The notes beneath the pieces were generated by a model. It was not told where the DNA came from. It did not search any database and saw only the letters and a list, made by a program, of their open reading frames with translations. A DNA stretch of 64,000 nt from Gnetum montanum (taxonomy: Eukaryota > Streptophyta > Gnetopsida > Gnetales > Gnetaceae). Positions 25,180 through 37,479 of this stretch are shown here, one piece after another; positions within the stretch are counted from its first letter, which is position 1, and every line of letters starts with the position of its first letter. The translations under genes and the position numbers were made by a program. The stretch is taken from the NCBI GenBank assembly GCA_015680685.1, contig MNCI01033568.1:166066-230065 (forward strand). Reading direction: 5' to 3'.

Positions 25180-25182
25180 TTA

Positions 25183-25754
25183 TGAGAGATGTGCTGGGAT
25201 AGAGGTTCTCTCGGGCTCTTCCCATAGTTCAGGGACCATGGAACACTTTGAGGTACCCTTGAGTGGCACTCAAGTGTTAGAAAATCCATCCCAACTTGGT
25301 AGTACCAAGCCATGAGTAGGACGTCCTCTTGTTGCATCCCTTTCTAAGTCCTCTTCATACTACCCTCACTTGGAGAACTAAATGGCCCTAATTTTGTAGT
25401 GGTTGCAAATATGTAGGCAACTGGGATTAGATATTTCTAGTGTAGTGTCTTGCCAAACCTTGTACTAGATTGTGAGAGGTTTGGAAATGTGGCATCCCTT
25501 GTAGATACATTGTCATCCCTTCTGCCAATGATATCTACAAGGTTGTTTCTGTACTTATTTGCAAAGTCCTCCTTTGGAGTTTAGATGTTCTCCTTGAGGT
25601 GTATTCTATTTCTAAGAAGCTATTGTGATGCTCACTCCCTTCCAAGGATTGCTTGCTTGTTTAGATATGTATTCCCTAGGTTTTCTGCCTAATATCCATT
25701 AGATCTCAGTGAATACCTTGGGCTATTGGAAAATGTTGGGGTAATGATGTTACA
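25183..25754 (+). repeat. E3 3' LTR
   Basis: 572 bp, TGAGAG to GTTACA. The 35 bases after it resemble those before the left LTR (TATTTTAAG and AAAAAGTTAAAAA in both); see findings. Confidence 0.75.
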
Positions 25755-26274
25755 AAAACATTTGTATTTTAAGTTCAAAAAGTTAAAAACATTAGTATAC
25801 CACACCACACATTGTAGATTTTGGCCATCAAAAGCTTCCAAAATGTTGCAAGGAATGTAAAACAAATGGTAGAATGAAGCCAACAAAAAATTAGTGAATG
25901 AATGACTTATTTAAATTGATGTTTGCATCATTCTCAGGGACTTTTGGATTATTTTGCCTAGATTTGAACTAGAGACTATTGGAGCATAGAGAAAATCTAA
26001 AAGTCTAAAGCCATGTTCAACCAATGCAAAGCAACAAAGTAGAGAGAACCAATAGGCAAAAGTTTAGAAGCAGATTGGTGTAGTACAGTAACAAAACACA
26101 CCCTACAATCTACATTGGAGCTTCAAGATATTTTTATATTTCTTGGATTTCCAAAGCCCATAATTTGTATTTTTTGAACCTTTGATTCCAAAATTTCATT
26201 TTCTAATGATTAATATCAAATTTTAAATTGAGCTTGTCTTGCTATATTTTCTCTATTTCTTCATTCTTTTTTTT

Positions 26275-26397
26275 TGTGCTACAATTTGAGATTAAAATTT
26301 TTATTCACACCTATTTTTATTACTTGGTAATAGATNTGTGCTACAATTTGAGATTAAAATGTTTATTCACACCTATTTTTATTACTTGGTAATAGAT
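26275..26397 (+). repeat. 61-bp tandem duplication around an N
   Basis: 26275-26335 and 26337-26397 are identical except for one base (AAATTTTTAT versus AAATGTTTAT), separated by a single N at 26336. This could be a real duplication or two overlapping contig ends joined without merging. Confidence 0.85.
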
Positions 26398-26849
26398 GTA
26401 TAAGTCCTCAAATGATTGATAAGAATGTTTGAGTCACTTGCATGTCCCTTTTGAGGCCTGTGGCTCTACAAGCTAAACTGTTTTGCTTTGGGATTTTCAA
26501 TTCTTCTAGTGCCAAATTTTCCAATTGTTATAATTTTTTGTGCTAGAAGGAAGGCCTTCACATGAATTCTTCATCAAACCCCATTTTCCTATTTCTTCTA
26601 TAAAAATTTTATTTTTTAAAGCCCAACATGGGGAACCATAACTAGTTTTTGGCCTAAAGAATTTTTTTAATCACTACTGCAAGTCCCTCCACTTGGAAAT
26701 TCAAAAATTAATGTTTGTTACTATAGTGTAGAATTCTACTTCAACTTTTTACAATTGTTAGATTAAAAAATTAATTTTTGTTATTGTTATGGACAACACT
26801 ACCCCTTTTCCCACATTGGCAATTAAAGAATTTTAATTTTTTTATAGTT

Positions 26850-27070
26850 GCAGTTTACACATTGGAGATTCACATGTTATATCTTTCACATGTTGGAGCT
26901 TCAAACATTAGATTTCCACAAGCTACACTCTCACACATTGGAAGTTCCACATGCTGAGAGTTTCACAAGTTTTGATTTTCACATGTTGAAGCCTCACAAG
27001 CTAAAGCCTCATAAGCTAAATCTTTACAAGCTATGAAGCCTCACACACTAAAAGCTTATATGCTATGAGC
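26850..27070 (+). repeat. Degenerate minisatellite, period about 15 bp
   Basis: Repeated CACAAGCTAAAGCCT and CACATGTTGAAGCCT-type units; the clearest run of 15-bp units is about 26980-27050. Flanking 25755-26849 shows nothing else. Confidence 0.6.
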
Positions 27071-27196
27071 TAAAGCTTGTTCAAACAAAAAGAAGAAACA
27101 AAAAAACTTAAAAACTTACCATACTTGACCAATTTAATTAGTCCCCTATAGTTCATGCCTTTTGTTTCAATTATCTTACTGCATAACATAGTACAT

Positions 27197-28830
27197 ATGG
27201 CCTTCAACCAGAAAGTCATTCACATCTATGATCCTAAGGATCTAACTGTAGTTGAGTGTGAAAAGTTCATTAGGTGGATGGGGCTAGAACTAGATAGCAC
27301 AAATATAAATGAGAAATATTGAAACTTTATCTACACTAAATTTCAAGCTAGATTGCTTATCCCTTGCAAAGAGTTAGAATTGAAACATCAGTTTGAGATA
27401 ATCCACAAAAATGGAAAGGAGTATGTTTCCTCGTCCTATGACCAAATTGAACTAAGTTCCATACCCATATGTTGGCATAATTTGTAGACTAGGATGAGGC
27501 AAGTGAGAAAGTTAGTTCAAACCAAAGCCAATGAGACCAAGATGAGTTTAAGGCTAAGTATGAACCGGATACATTCCTAGGGAACCTTATGCAATGTTCA
27601 ACACCATAGGCAGCCACCTTCAACACTACACCCTTCATCTTATTTATAAACCAAGAACCTCTTGTTTGCTTTTTGAACCACATTTCTCAACCTACCTCCT
27701 TGATTACCTTCATGTTCACATCAATACCTTTTGTCATGGTGCACCAATTCTACCCAGATTTTCACTTTGCCTCACTATTTACAACAATATTTTTTACAAC
27801 TCATCCTTGTTTAGTATGATCATCACCAGTGGTATCTACCACACCATTTCCTTTCATCATACAAGTAGGATTCTCTTCAAGACCTTAGGCTTCACAAGCC
27901 TCTCATGCCTTCTTTATTCCCTCCATTCCTCAAGTGGCAACTCAAACATCCTTCTCCACATTTAACCCTCCTACAACTATGATTACACTATCACTCTAAT
28001 CCATTCCAATGCCATTTGCACAACCTCTAGTCACTCAACCTCCTCCACAACTATTAGTATAGATACCGTAGCCGACAAGGATAATCCAAGGTTTGGATCA
28101 AGCCTTCCAAATGATCAAAGACCTCACCAAAGAGTTGCAAGACATGAAAGCCAATACAACACAAGTGATAAAAAAATATGAATTTTCACCATGATTATCC
28201 CATAATCCCTACCATCCCTAAAATCATATTACATGCAAGCATGCCTATCCCATGCTTCACTAAATACAATGGTGAAGGGGATCCTAATGCACACCTTGTT
28301 ACCTTATGGTCTAAGTGCCTCCTATTGCAAGCTTGGCCTCACACAATATAACACATTTTTACCTATGTTCTTAAAAGGAAAGGCTTTATATTGATATCAA
28401 ACCTTACCTAGAGGTTCTATACCTTTCCTTGAAGACTTAATAAACCCATTTGCCAACTACTTTAGATACAACTTGAAGTTAGATCAACTTATGAAGGTGA
28501 AGTAAGGGCCACTTGAAGTAGTATGAAGGTTCATTTAGAGATGTAATTTAACACTCAATGAGATTCTAGAGCCTATATCTAAAACCCACCTTTTGGTTAT
28601 TTTTAAGGAAGTAGTTAATGACTTCATTAAGTCAAATCTTTACTATTTAGAGCTCCAATCATTGAGCCAACCCTTTTTGTAAACTAATAACATTGAGAAA
28701 GTGGCTGAGAGTAGAAACAATCTAGCCTATGAAGCTTATAAAAACCAACATGCAAGGAGAGATAGGAAGAAAACTAAGCAAGAAAATACAACTATGGTGG
28801 TAGTATCCAAGGATACAGAATAAGTAGAAA
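27197..28830 (+). pseudogene. Ty3/gypsy gag, heavily decayed (Tat-like)
   Basis: Start MAFNQKVIHIYDPKDLT at 27197. A capsid-type region includes CFTKYNGEGDPNAHLVT at about 28235-28290, PFLEDLINPFANYFRYN near 28420 and THLLVIFKEVVNDFIKS near 28590, ending in a Lys/Arg-rich stretch near 28750. The order and these phrases parallel the gag of element B (42220-42765). Nucleotide similarity looks clearly lower than between the two downstream pol copies, so it probably belongs to an older related element and not to copy A. Many stops and frame changes. No protease is seen after it. Confidence 0.65.
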
Positions 28831-28849
28831 GGAGAAAGTCTCCACCATG

Positions 28850-29010
28850 TAACATGATGGCTTGCCAAGGCCTAAAATTGGTGGTATGATAAGGCCTAAA
28901 ATTGATAACAAAATGATCTACCAAGTCCTAAAATTGACAACACAATGGCCTACTAGTGCCTAAAACTGGCAACTTACCAAGGCCTAAAACTGGCAACTTT
29001 GTGGCCTCCC
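28850..29010 (+). repeat. Short tandem motif AAGGCCTAAAACTGGCAA
   Basis: About five units of GGCCTAAAATTGACAA or CCTAAAACTGGCAAC. The same phrase recurs near 33170-33215, 45130-45400 and 51000-51055, always in non-coding parts around the Tat-type coding blocks. Confidence 0.55.
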
Positions 29011-31367
29011 TTTTATCAAAATGGTGTGTATGTTATGACTTGTTAGCCTTATCACATTATTTAAAGTTTTTTCTTTAAAAGTTATGCCTTGTTTTGCATT
29101 TCTAAATTTCTCATATTATACCAAATTTTATTTTGTAACCTTATTATTCTAACTTGTAGCCTTCACAAAAAGAGAATAAAAAATAAAATATAAAGTATAA
29201 AATATATAAATAACCAAAAATTTTAAACCAAAACAATAGTCATGGTCATACTATGTAACAAGTGATAAAAAATAAAATGTCCATGTTCTATAACCATAGT
29301 TGCATTGTGCAATAATAAAATAATAATAATAATACATAGTCTCCAAGGCTATGCTAGCCAAAATAAAAATAACTATAACAACATAACAAAAATAACAAAA
29401 CAATGACATAATGACATGTTCAATAGTAACCAAGAATATGCCATAAGGGGGGAAGGACAATCATAATCATGAACATTATCACCAATTTTATCACTGTCAA
29501 TACTGGAGGCCTATAGACAAGCAAAAAATTAAAACTATTGGAATATAAAATCACTTAAAAACAAATTAGAGCATAAATAACCACATGAACATTCATGTCT
29601 AACATATTATATGGATTAGAAATACCAAGAGAATTATTAAAAGGAATTCATAAATAAAACAAGCACATCAAATTCCATTATCCTGCTATTCACCAGTGTC
29701 ATAATGACTATACCTTTTGCTCCAAGTATAAGTCAAGAGTTCACAACAAGTGCCCTAAATGTAAACAAGAGTTAGGTGATATACGATGCCTAGCATTAGA
29801 AAAACTGACTAAATCTCTTGAGCTACATTGCAAATATTATAATCTTGGATGTCCATATATTTTCTCTTAAACATGAATCTTAGTATAGTTTTGGGCAATA
29901 TACCTACCCATATGCATCCTTTGAATGACTTGGTTACCATATATGTCTTTTTGAGTACTAATCTTAACTTTCTTTACTTCTCAAACTTGAAAACCAAATG
30001 GTATCTAGCATTGGTAGTTATCCTATAACTTTCTAGGTATGTTCATTCTCAAATTCAAAAGGCACGCCTTGATTTTGCATGGTTGCTTCTAAACCAAGCA
30101 CAAGTAAGAATTCCATGGAAACTGATATGATGAATTTACTCTGGGGGGAGATATTGATCATTCCTTTTCTATGTTGCATTGTCATTCCTTTTGTTCATGT
30201 CTTGCATGATTCCTACTACTCAACAACATAATTTCTCAACTTTTATTGCACTTGGATACTTCATCTTGGATATCTGAATTAATGACTATCTTAAAATAGT
30301 AGCCAAGGGCAAGCTTGTAACTAATTTGATTGTTGAAGCTCTTGGAATTATTAATATTGTTTCCCCTTACTTGGATCCTAGTCTAAGTGCCTCTGCTTTG
30401 CTAATAGAAGTTATCTCTACCTCTACTGTAGCAAGCTATGACAATCTCACTTCAAACATACATAATGTATTTGTTGATGCATAAATTTTGGATGCACCAA
30501 CACCTAGGGGAAAACTCATTTTAGGAGACTATTGCCTAGGGTGCCTCCCATATGCGTATGGAAACCTAGGAATAGTCTTAGCTAGAGAGGGCTATGTGGC
30601 CTTTTGAAAATGGTAAAACAAACTAAAAAAATCTAGAATTTAAATTAAATGATTATCTTGAATACAATAAGTAACTAAAAGAGGAAATTTTTCCTGCTTC
30701 CTGCTACTGCCATTGGTCCGTCTCTACCAATGGGGCTCATTACTGGGTAGGAAAACTGTGATAGCTATGAAAGAGGGAGAGAGAAGAGGTTGGATCCTTT
30801 GGCACCACTTGGTGTTCACATATGCTACTATCTACTATTGCAAACCTGTAGTAAGAGAGAGAGAAATCTATCCTTGCTACTCACTACCACCATTATGTAG
30901 CTGAGAGAGCAAGAGAGGAAAAATTGCTATAGATGAGAATAAATAAAATAGAATTGTAGAACCCACCATTAGTAGTCTACTATCATCTACCACCTTATAT
31001 ACACCAAGAATGAATAAAATAGAATTGTAAAACCCACCTTCCATTACTAGTGTAGCTACCAACACTACTCCCACACCTTCTAGTGGCACAAAGAGAGGAA
31101 TTTGTCCCTACCATTGTAGAGAAAGATATTTGCTACTACCATGTCTACACTATGTTGTGCACACTTCCAGTGACCAAGGAAGGAGATAAGGCTACCCACT
31201 CACTAAGGCAAGCAAAGAGAAAGAAAATTTCCACCTACTAGTTTTCTACTAGAAAGAATAGAAACAGACCATCGCCTCTTCCTTGTTGGTGTTGTCTCTT
31301 ATGTAGAGGGAGAGACTATCACTGCTTCAACTCCTGGCTATCCTTGGATTTGATATTTGATTTGATG
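29011..31367. other. No gene seen; decayed retroelement-like DNA
   Basis: Contains an AAT microsatellite near 29310-29332 and a local near-duplication of AATAAAATAGAATTGTA at about 30943 and 31013. No domain recognisable on either strand. Confidence 0.4.
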
Positions 31368-33349
31368 GCTCCACCACAATCAAGATAGACTTCAGCAACA
31401 CCCTACAACTGCTAAGTAACAAACAAAGAGTTAGTATACATACATAGATGCAAATTTTAACATAAAAATATTAAATTAGAGTTAGCAAAGTTAGCATAAT
31501 ATAACATGGGCTAGCAATTTTTTTTTAATTTTGGTAATACACCGTGGGACCCCATGGGTATAGGACATCAACCAACTCATTTGACATGCCTACTACTCAC
31601 TGAGGTATAGCATGTTTTCACAAGTTTAACATCATTATAGTTTGTAGGATTAACATCATTACATTTCACAAGTTTAGCATTATGAATAGTTTATAGAATT
31701 TTCACAAAATTTTTTCTAGATCGAAACTACCTCAGTGGAGATTGTAGTTTGAAAGACTATAATTCTTTCTAACTTTGGACTACCTTGGTAGAGAGTGTAG
31801 TCTAGGGCAGGAGGAAAAATTTTTCTAACTCTATGGGCACTTTGACTACGTTCTCTATGGAGCATAGTATTGAAAAGCTAACTTTTGCGGTAGACATTTC
31901 ATCAAAAAAAATTTCTAGGCATGGGGAGTGTAGTCTTGGCTATAGCCCTAGTGCCCCTTGCATGTCACACCCTACCGCAATGTTGTGAGCTATGGCCACC
32001 ATGCCCTACATCCACTCCCTAACATGTGTAGCCTCCATGCACTACTGCACAACTACACTTGTCATTTCCACCAAGCCTTACCCCTTCCCCCTCCTTCACC
32101 ATTGTTTCCCTAAACCTCCCACAAAAAAAATTTTACAAATAAATAGAATAAAAAATGCACTATCACTGACCATCCTCACTGCCTCTCCAACCATGCTACG
32201 AGATGCAATCACCCCCACAGCTCTTGCGACTGTGCTGTGGGATGAAGGAAGCCCACAACCTTGTGGTGCATGATGCACCTAGCTCCTACTCAACTTCAAA
32301 ATATCAAAGAAATTTTTTTAAAAATTTCTATAGAAAATTCAAGACAAACCCTTGCTACATGGCTTGTCCCCATGGTGGGTTGCCTCTGGCTATCATCAAA
32401 ACCTCCCTGTTACTCTCCCAAGAACCCTGCACATGTCAAAATTTTTCATATAGAAAAAGCATAGAACACCCATGGCCCACATAGAACAAAACACTCATAC
32501 ATGTAGAAAAATCCTTGCCCACATATAAAACTAGCATCATCAAACCCTCCAATCCCCAAGCCCCAAAATCCTTGTGTAGCCCTAGTGGCTACGCTATGCC
32601 ATGCAGTAGTGGCTATTTTCCCTACAGCCATGCCATGCACCATAAACCTTCTTGCCAGAACCAACCAAAAAACAAACCCTTCCTATAGTCACACATGCCC
32701 TCCTTACCACTAAAGAGACCATGGTAGTGCACAGTGGTAGTGGCCACTACCATGGTAGATCACAACCTATGCTCCCAAACCCTTACCAAAGATAAGATGC
32801 AGGAAAATGATGAAAAAATGAGCCAAGGAAAAAGAATAATTGGGGTACTTGGCAATTGTTGATGGCCTCCTCTCCTTCACGCACACCTAGTTAGCACCCC
32901 TAGCCAAGTACCCCAACTTACCCATAGGAAAACATGCCTATATGCCCTTTTGGGGTTATTTAATGACCCACCAACCTAGGACTACACTCCACACTTAGCC
33001 AACATTTTTCACTTTTGGATGTGAGCAGAGTTGGATGAGAGCATAGTCACCCATTCTTAGCCAAAATTTCCAACTTATCATCACCTAGTGAATTCTCGAG
33101 CTAATTCTTCTTCCCAAGCATAGCTATCCTTCCCTGGAATGGCATGTTTGATGCATCTATGGTCTGTTAAGACCTAAAACTAGCATGCATAGCCTGTCAA
33201 GGCCTAAAAATGGCACAAACATGCTTACCCTTATTTATAGCCCTTAATCATATTGAAGCAAAGTTTCATCGCATTGCTTTTTATTCATTTGTGCATATTA
33301 AATTTGTTAAGATAGATGCCACTTAACATTTTTCTGGTTTGTTTTGTAG
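31368..33349 (+). other. Copy A pre-RT region ending in a splice acceptor
   Basis: Homologous to 49131-51189. It has TAGAGAGTGTAGTC-type motifs (31720-31880) and ends TTTTCTGGTTTGTTTTGTAG before GAACATGACATGACC. A pyrimidine/T-rich tract with TAG just before the RT reading frame resembles a 3' splice site. Ogre elements are known to have an intron between protease and RT. The donor is not identified. Confidence 0.45.
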
Positions 33350-35070
33350 GAACATGACATGACCATGCATGAGAAGATCCTCTCATGTCTGGTCCTCACG
33401 AGACCTCATGGTAATGTCAAGTGTTGCATTAACCCACATTACCTAGACCTTGAGCCTACAACCTATGCTAAATACATAGCATTCGTAGAGGCACCACTAG
33501 ATTAGCCTAACGATCTAGTTAAGGCTCTTGATCTAGAGGTAGGGGATGTCACAGAGGATCCCTTCATTGAGATCCCTATAACAAAACCCAATGGCAAGGT
33601 GAAAATATTAAAATTGAGCTCCTTGCTAGATTCCTAACATGCCCAAGACATCACTAAGGTGCTAAATGATAACATCAAGGCCTTTGCATGGTCATATGAG
33701 GACATGCCAGACTTGGATCCTTGGCTAGTCTAGCAAAATATCATTTTTGATCTCTGCATTAAACCAATTAAACAAAAAGCATGTAAGGATAGACTTGAGG
33801 TGGTGTTGGCCATCCATGATGAAATGACCAAGCTTTGCAAAGTTGGTTTCATTTGGCCTATTGACTACATAGAGTGGATCTCCAGAATCATAGTTGTACC
33901 TAAGAAAAATGGAAATATATTCTTTTGCATAGACTTCTGGGACCTAAACTAGGCAACCATCAAAGATTATTTTCTGTTCCCTAGTATTGATCAACTAATT
34001 GATACCATGGCTAGACAAACCTTGTTATCCTTCATGGATGGGTTCTCCAGCTACAACTAGATTAGGATCAACCTTGAGCACCAACTCAATACAACCTTCA
34101 TGACCCCCTGGGATATGATTTGCTATACCATGATTCCCTTTAGACTCAAGAACATAGGAGCAATGTATCAATGCATAATGACATATATCTTTAGTGATTA
34201 CATGCTAAGTTTTCTCAAGGCCTACGTCGATGACATCATAATTAAGCTCAAAGTGGCTCACAACCATGTAACTAATCTAGAAATAGTGCTTAAATGTTGC
34301 TTAAAATATGATCTTAGGTTAAACTCCAAGAAATGTGTTTTTGGCATTAGAATAGGCTAGATGCTTAGTTTTGTGGTATCCAAAGTAGGAATATGTGTAG
34401 ATCCCAACAAGGTTTAGACCATAACTAACTTAGCACCCCTAGCCAACCTTAAGGAGCTATGAGGGTTGCAAGTTGGATTGTAGTTCATATGCAGGTTTAT
34501 CACATAGTTAATTAATAAGTTATAGCCAATAAAACATCTACTTAAGAAAGGAGCCCACTTTGAGTGGACAGGTCAATGCCAATAAGCATTTAAGAATCTT
34601 CAGCAAGAGCTAGGGTAACTTCCTATAGTATACCCTCCATAAGGAGATAAACCTTTTTACATCTACCTTGGCACTTCTAATATGTCCATCACTTCTCTGC
34701 TTTGCCAAAAGCAAGATGATGGCATAGAGGTCCTGGTTTACTACTTGAGCCATGCATTAGTAGCCCATGAAGTGAAATACAATAATGTGGAAAAGTACTA
34801 CCTTGTCCTAGTCTTCTCATTGAAGAAGTAGGGGCACTACCTTTTTCGTAGCTAAGTCAATATCATTTGTAAAAATAACATACTCTTAGTAATCACAATG
34901 AATATCTACAAAAGCAGTCACATTACACAATGGAAAGTAATAACAATGGATTTTTACCTAAACTATGTTGCACAAGCCTTAACAAAAGGTCAAGCTTTAG
35001 CTACACAACTCAGGGCTTCACCTGTGAATGACCAAGGAACTATAGATCTAGAATTCCTAGATGAGCACAT
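33350..35070 (+). pseudogene. Copy A reverse transcriptase and RNase H, broken
   Basis: RT copies element RNA into DNA; RNase H removes the RNA strand. Visible in order: DNIKAFAWSYEDMPDLDP near 33680, WISRIIVVPKKNG near 33870, LLSFMDGFSSYN near 34025, TPWDMICYTMIPFRLKN at about 34103, and the catalytic YVDD at 34223-34234, followed by LRLNSKKCVFG. The RNase H/connection part (about 34550-34900) has FEWTGQCQ, FYIYLGTSNMSI and YYLSHALVAHEVKYNNVEKYY. Stops replace Trp, Gln and Arg codons at several sites, so it is inactive although the YVDD box survives. Confidence 0.88.
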
Positions 35071-36829
35071 CAATAGAATTAGTCAAGTTATTGACAACTA
35101 TGAGGCACTCCTACATTTTGATGGAGCTTCAAACTCCCAAGGGAATAGCACCATTGTCGTTATCACATTTCCCTCTCAAGAGATCCAACCCTTCACCTAT
35201 CATTTTGCATTCCATTGTACTAACAACATGGTGAAGTACGAAGGTGTTCTTAGAGGTATCCTTGTAGCACCTAACCTAGGGATCCAACACATAGTGATCC
35301 AAGGTGATTTGCAATTAGTGGTCAACCAAGTAACAAAGGTTTATGCTTGTAAGACCCAACATTTACAACCTTACTGTGACCAGGCAAAGCACTTACATTA
35401 AGACTGTATAACTATTGATGTCCAACATATTTCCTAAAATGAAAATGCCATAGGTGACACACTAGCAACATTAGCACTAAGAATTGCACCTAACATGTTG
35501 CATGCATTTCCCACCTCAATGGTGGATTGCATTGTGCCTATCATGCAAAACATTGACATTGCATCATAGCCATAGTAAGCATAACCCACACAAGAGAGTG
35601 GTATGATGAGATTGAGGTGTACCTTCTACAGGGTGAGTCTCTGCAACATTCAAGTACCACTTAAAAAGATGCAGTATGAAAACATTCGTGGTAGTATGTT
35701 ATCATGGATGATAACATGTTATGTCGCAGATCCTACGATGGCATATTGTTAACCTATGTAAGTGACAGTGAAGTGCAAATAATTGTTGAACAAGTCTGTG
35801 AAGGATTGTGTAGAGGTCACATAGCACCTAGGGCAATGACAATGAAAATTAGATGGTTAGGCTAATACTGGCCTTACTTGAAGTGCAATTATGTTTCAAA
35901 GGTTAAAACATGCACCATGTGTCAACAACATGGCAACCTAATGCATGTGCCACCAACTGAAGTACACACAATGTAGATCATGTGGTCATCCCAATGTTGG
36001 GGCTTGGACATCATTGGACCCATCACGCCTAAGTCATCCATAGGGCATAGCTTCATCATAATCACAACTTAGGATTTCACCAAGTGGGTTGAGGCTATTT
36101 CCCTTAGGAAGACAACATCACAACAGGTTTGCAAATTCTTGCTTAACAACATAGTGACCCGTTTTGGCTTACCCATGACCATCATAATAGATAATAGGTC
36201 ACAATTTAGCAATGCCAAAACTAAATCCTTTTGTGAGTGCTTTGATATCAAACATTCCTTTTCATTGCCATACTACCCTTAGTAAAATGGCCAAGAAATA
36301 GTAATAGCAACCTTCTCAAGAAGATGCTAAGCAATAGAAAATGATGATGGCATGAGCAACTAGTCTACACACTATAGGCCTACTACACAACATGCTGAAT
36401 AGCAATAGGTAAGATGCTTTACAGCCTCATTTACAGGTCTAAAGCAATTTTTCTTACTTGAATTGTAGGTCACATCACTCTAGGTGATCCTCTCAAACTT
36501 CAATGATAAAGCTCAGAACAATGAGTTGAGGACCATAGATATTGATTCAATAGATGAGGAACATATGTAGATGCTTGATCACATTGAATGGTACTAATAA
36601 AAACAATGATAAAAAAGCTATCACAACTAGCATTAGTGCTTAATCAAGAAAAGGGACCTAGTCCTCAAGGTCATTTGCAAAACTCATGGACAAATTCTTA
36701 GCCAACTAGGAAGGGCCTTTTTTGGTCACTAAGGCCTATGACAATAGAGCATTCAAACTTGTTGATCAAGATGGTAATGAGTTTGCTAATCTAGTGAACC
36801 ATTTGTACTTGAAGTCGTATGATGCCTAA
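35071..36829 (+). pseudogene. Copy A second RNase H and integrase, broken
   Basis: The second RNase H (35083-35440) reads LLHFDGASNSQGN, NMVKYEGVLRGI, IQGDLQLVVNQV and IGDTLATLAL, covering the Asp, Glu, Asp, Asp positions; a duplicated RNase H is known from the Tat lineage. Integrase follows: zinc-binding part with CTMCQQHG near 35911, core Asp in WGLDIIGPI (36007-36009), Asp in IIIDN (36190-36192), Glu in NGQE (36295-36297). It ends with SYDA and TAA at 36827-36829. Integrase would insert the DNA copy in the nucleus. Many stops. Confidence 0.82.
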
Positions 36830-36849
36830 CATGTAGCACCACACACCAA

Positions 36850-37375
36850 TTCAAAATGGTAACCATTTTTTCACTATGACATTAAGCTAGCACACCACAT
36901 GTTTGCTATGATGCTAAACTAGAATAGCATTTTTCTGCCACGATGTTAAACTACAACAACATGTCTACCACAATACTAAAATAGCATAGCTCATTCTTGG
37001 ATTGATGTTAAGCTAGCATAGCATGTCCACTATGACATTAAACTAGCATAGCACGTTTGCTACAACATTAAATTGGCACTCACACCACACCTCTACTATG
37101 ATGCTAAACTAGCATAGCATTCATCTACTACGACATTAAACTAGCATAACACATCTAGCACAACACTAAACTAGCATAGCTCATCCTTGGGTTATGATAT
37201 TAAACTAACACAATAGCTCATTTTCTACAACACTAAACTAGCATAGCAGTCTGCTATGATTATAAACTAGCACAGCTTGTCCACTATGATGTTAAATTGG
37301 CACATAGTAGTTTGCTAGGACTATAAACTAGCACACCACAATCTATCAAGACCTTAAACTAGGTTCATCATTAGT
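36850..37375 (+). repeat. Copy A minisatellite, about 30-bp units
   Basis: Around 16 diverged units of the type TATGATGCTAAACTAGCATA plus CACATCTAC. The same array lies at 54656-55120 in copy B. Tandem arrays between integrase and 3' LTR are a known feature of Tat/Ogre elements. Confidence 0.75.
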
Positions 37376-37416
37376 CACATATAGTTCTACAAGCAAGTGA
37401 GAATAATTCTAACTCC

Positions 37417-37417
<1 letters not shown>

Positions 37418-37447
<30 letters not shown>

Positions 37448-37448
37448 N
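37418..37448 (+). repeat. Poly-C run ending in N
   Basis: Thirty C then N at 37448. The corresponding place in copy B has (CT)n, N, then C7. Sequence at this site is unreliable. Confidence 0.8.
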
Positions 37449-37479
37449 CTTTTCTACACCATGCAGGCAAGAATACTGT

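Larger units (their letters stand above)
19367..25754 (+). mobile_element. E3: LARD-like LTR element without recognisable coding
   Basis: Direct repeats of about 570 bp at 19367-19933 and 25183-25754 bracket 5.2 kb. An initiator-Met-type primer site (TGGTATCA) follows the left LTR and a polypurine tract AGGGAAGGA precedes the right one, giving plus orientation. The interior has only short open frames with no gag, protease, RT or integrase motif; the longest (19965-20261, 98 codons) is hydrophobic and unrecognised. Either a large retrotransposon derivative or an element too decayed to read. Confidence 0.75.

Noticed and set aside
36832-36838. TGTAGCA directly after the integrase stop (TGTAGTG at 54617 in copy B) as LTR start, pairing with the terminal CACTACA
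   Set aside because: No polypurine tract precedes it and it would put the minisatellites in the LTR. TGTCCC at 38583/56406 has a strong purine tract and gives equal-length LTRs.
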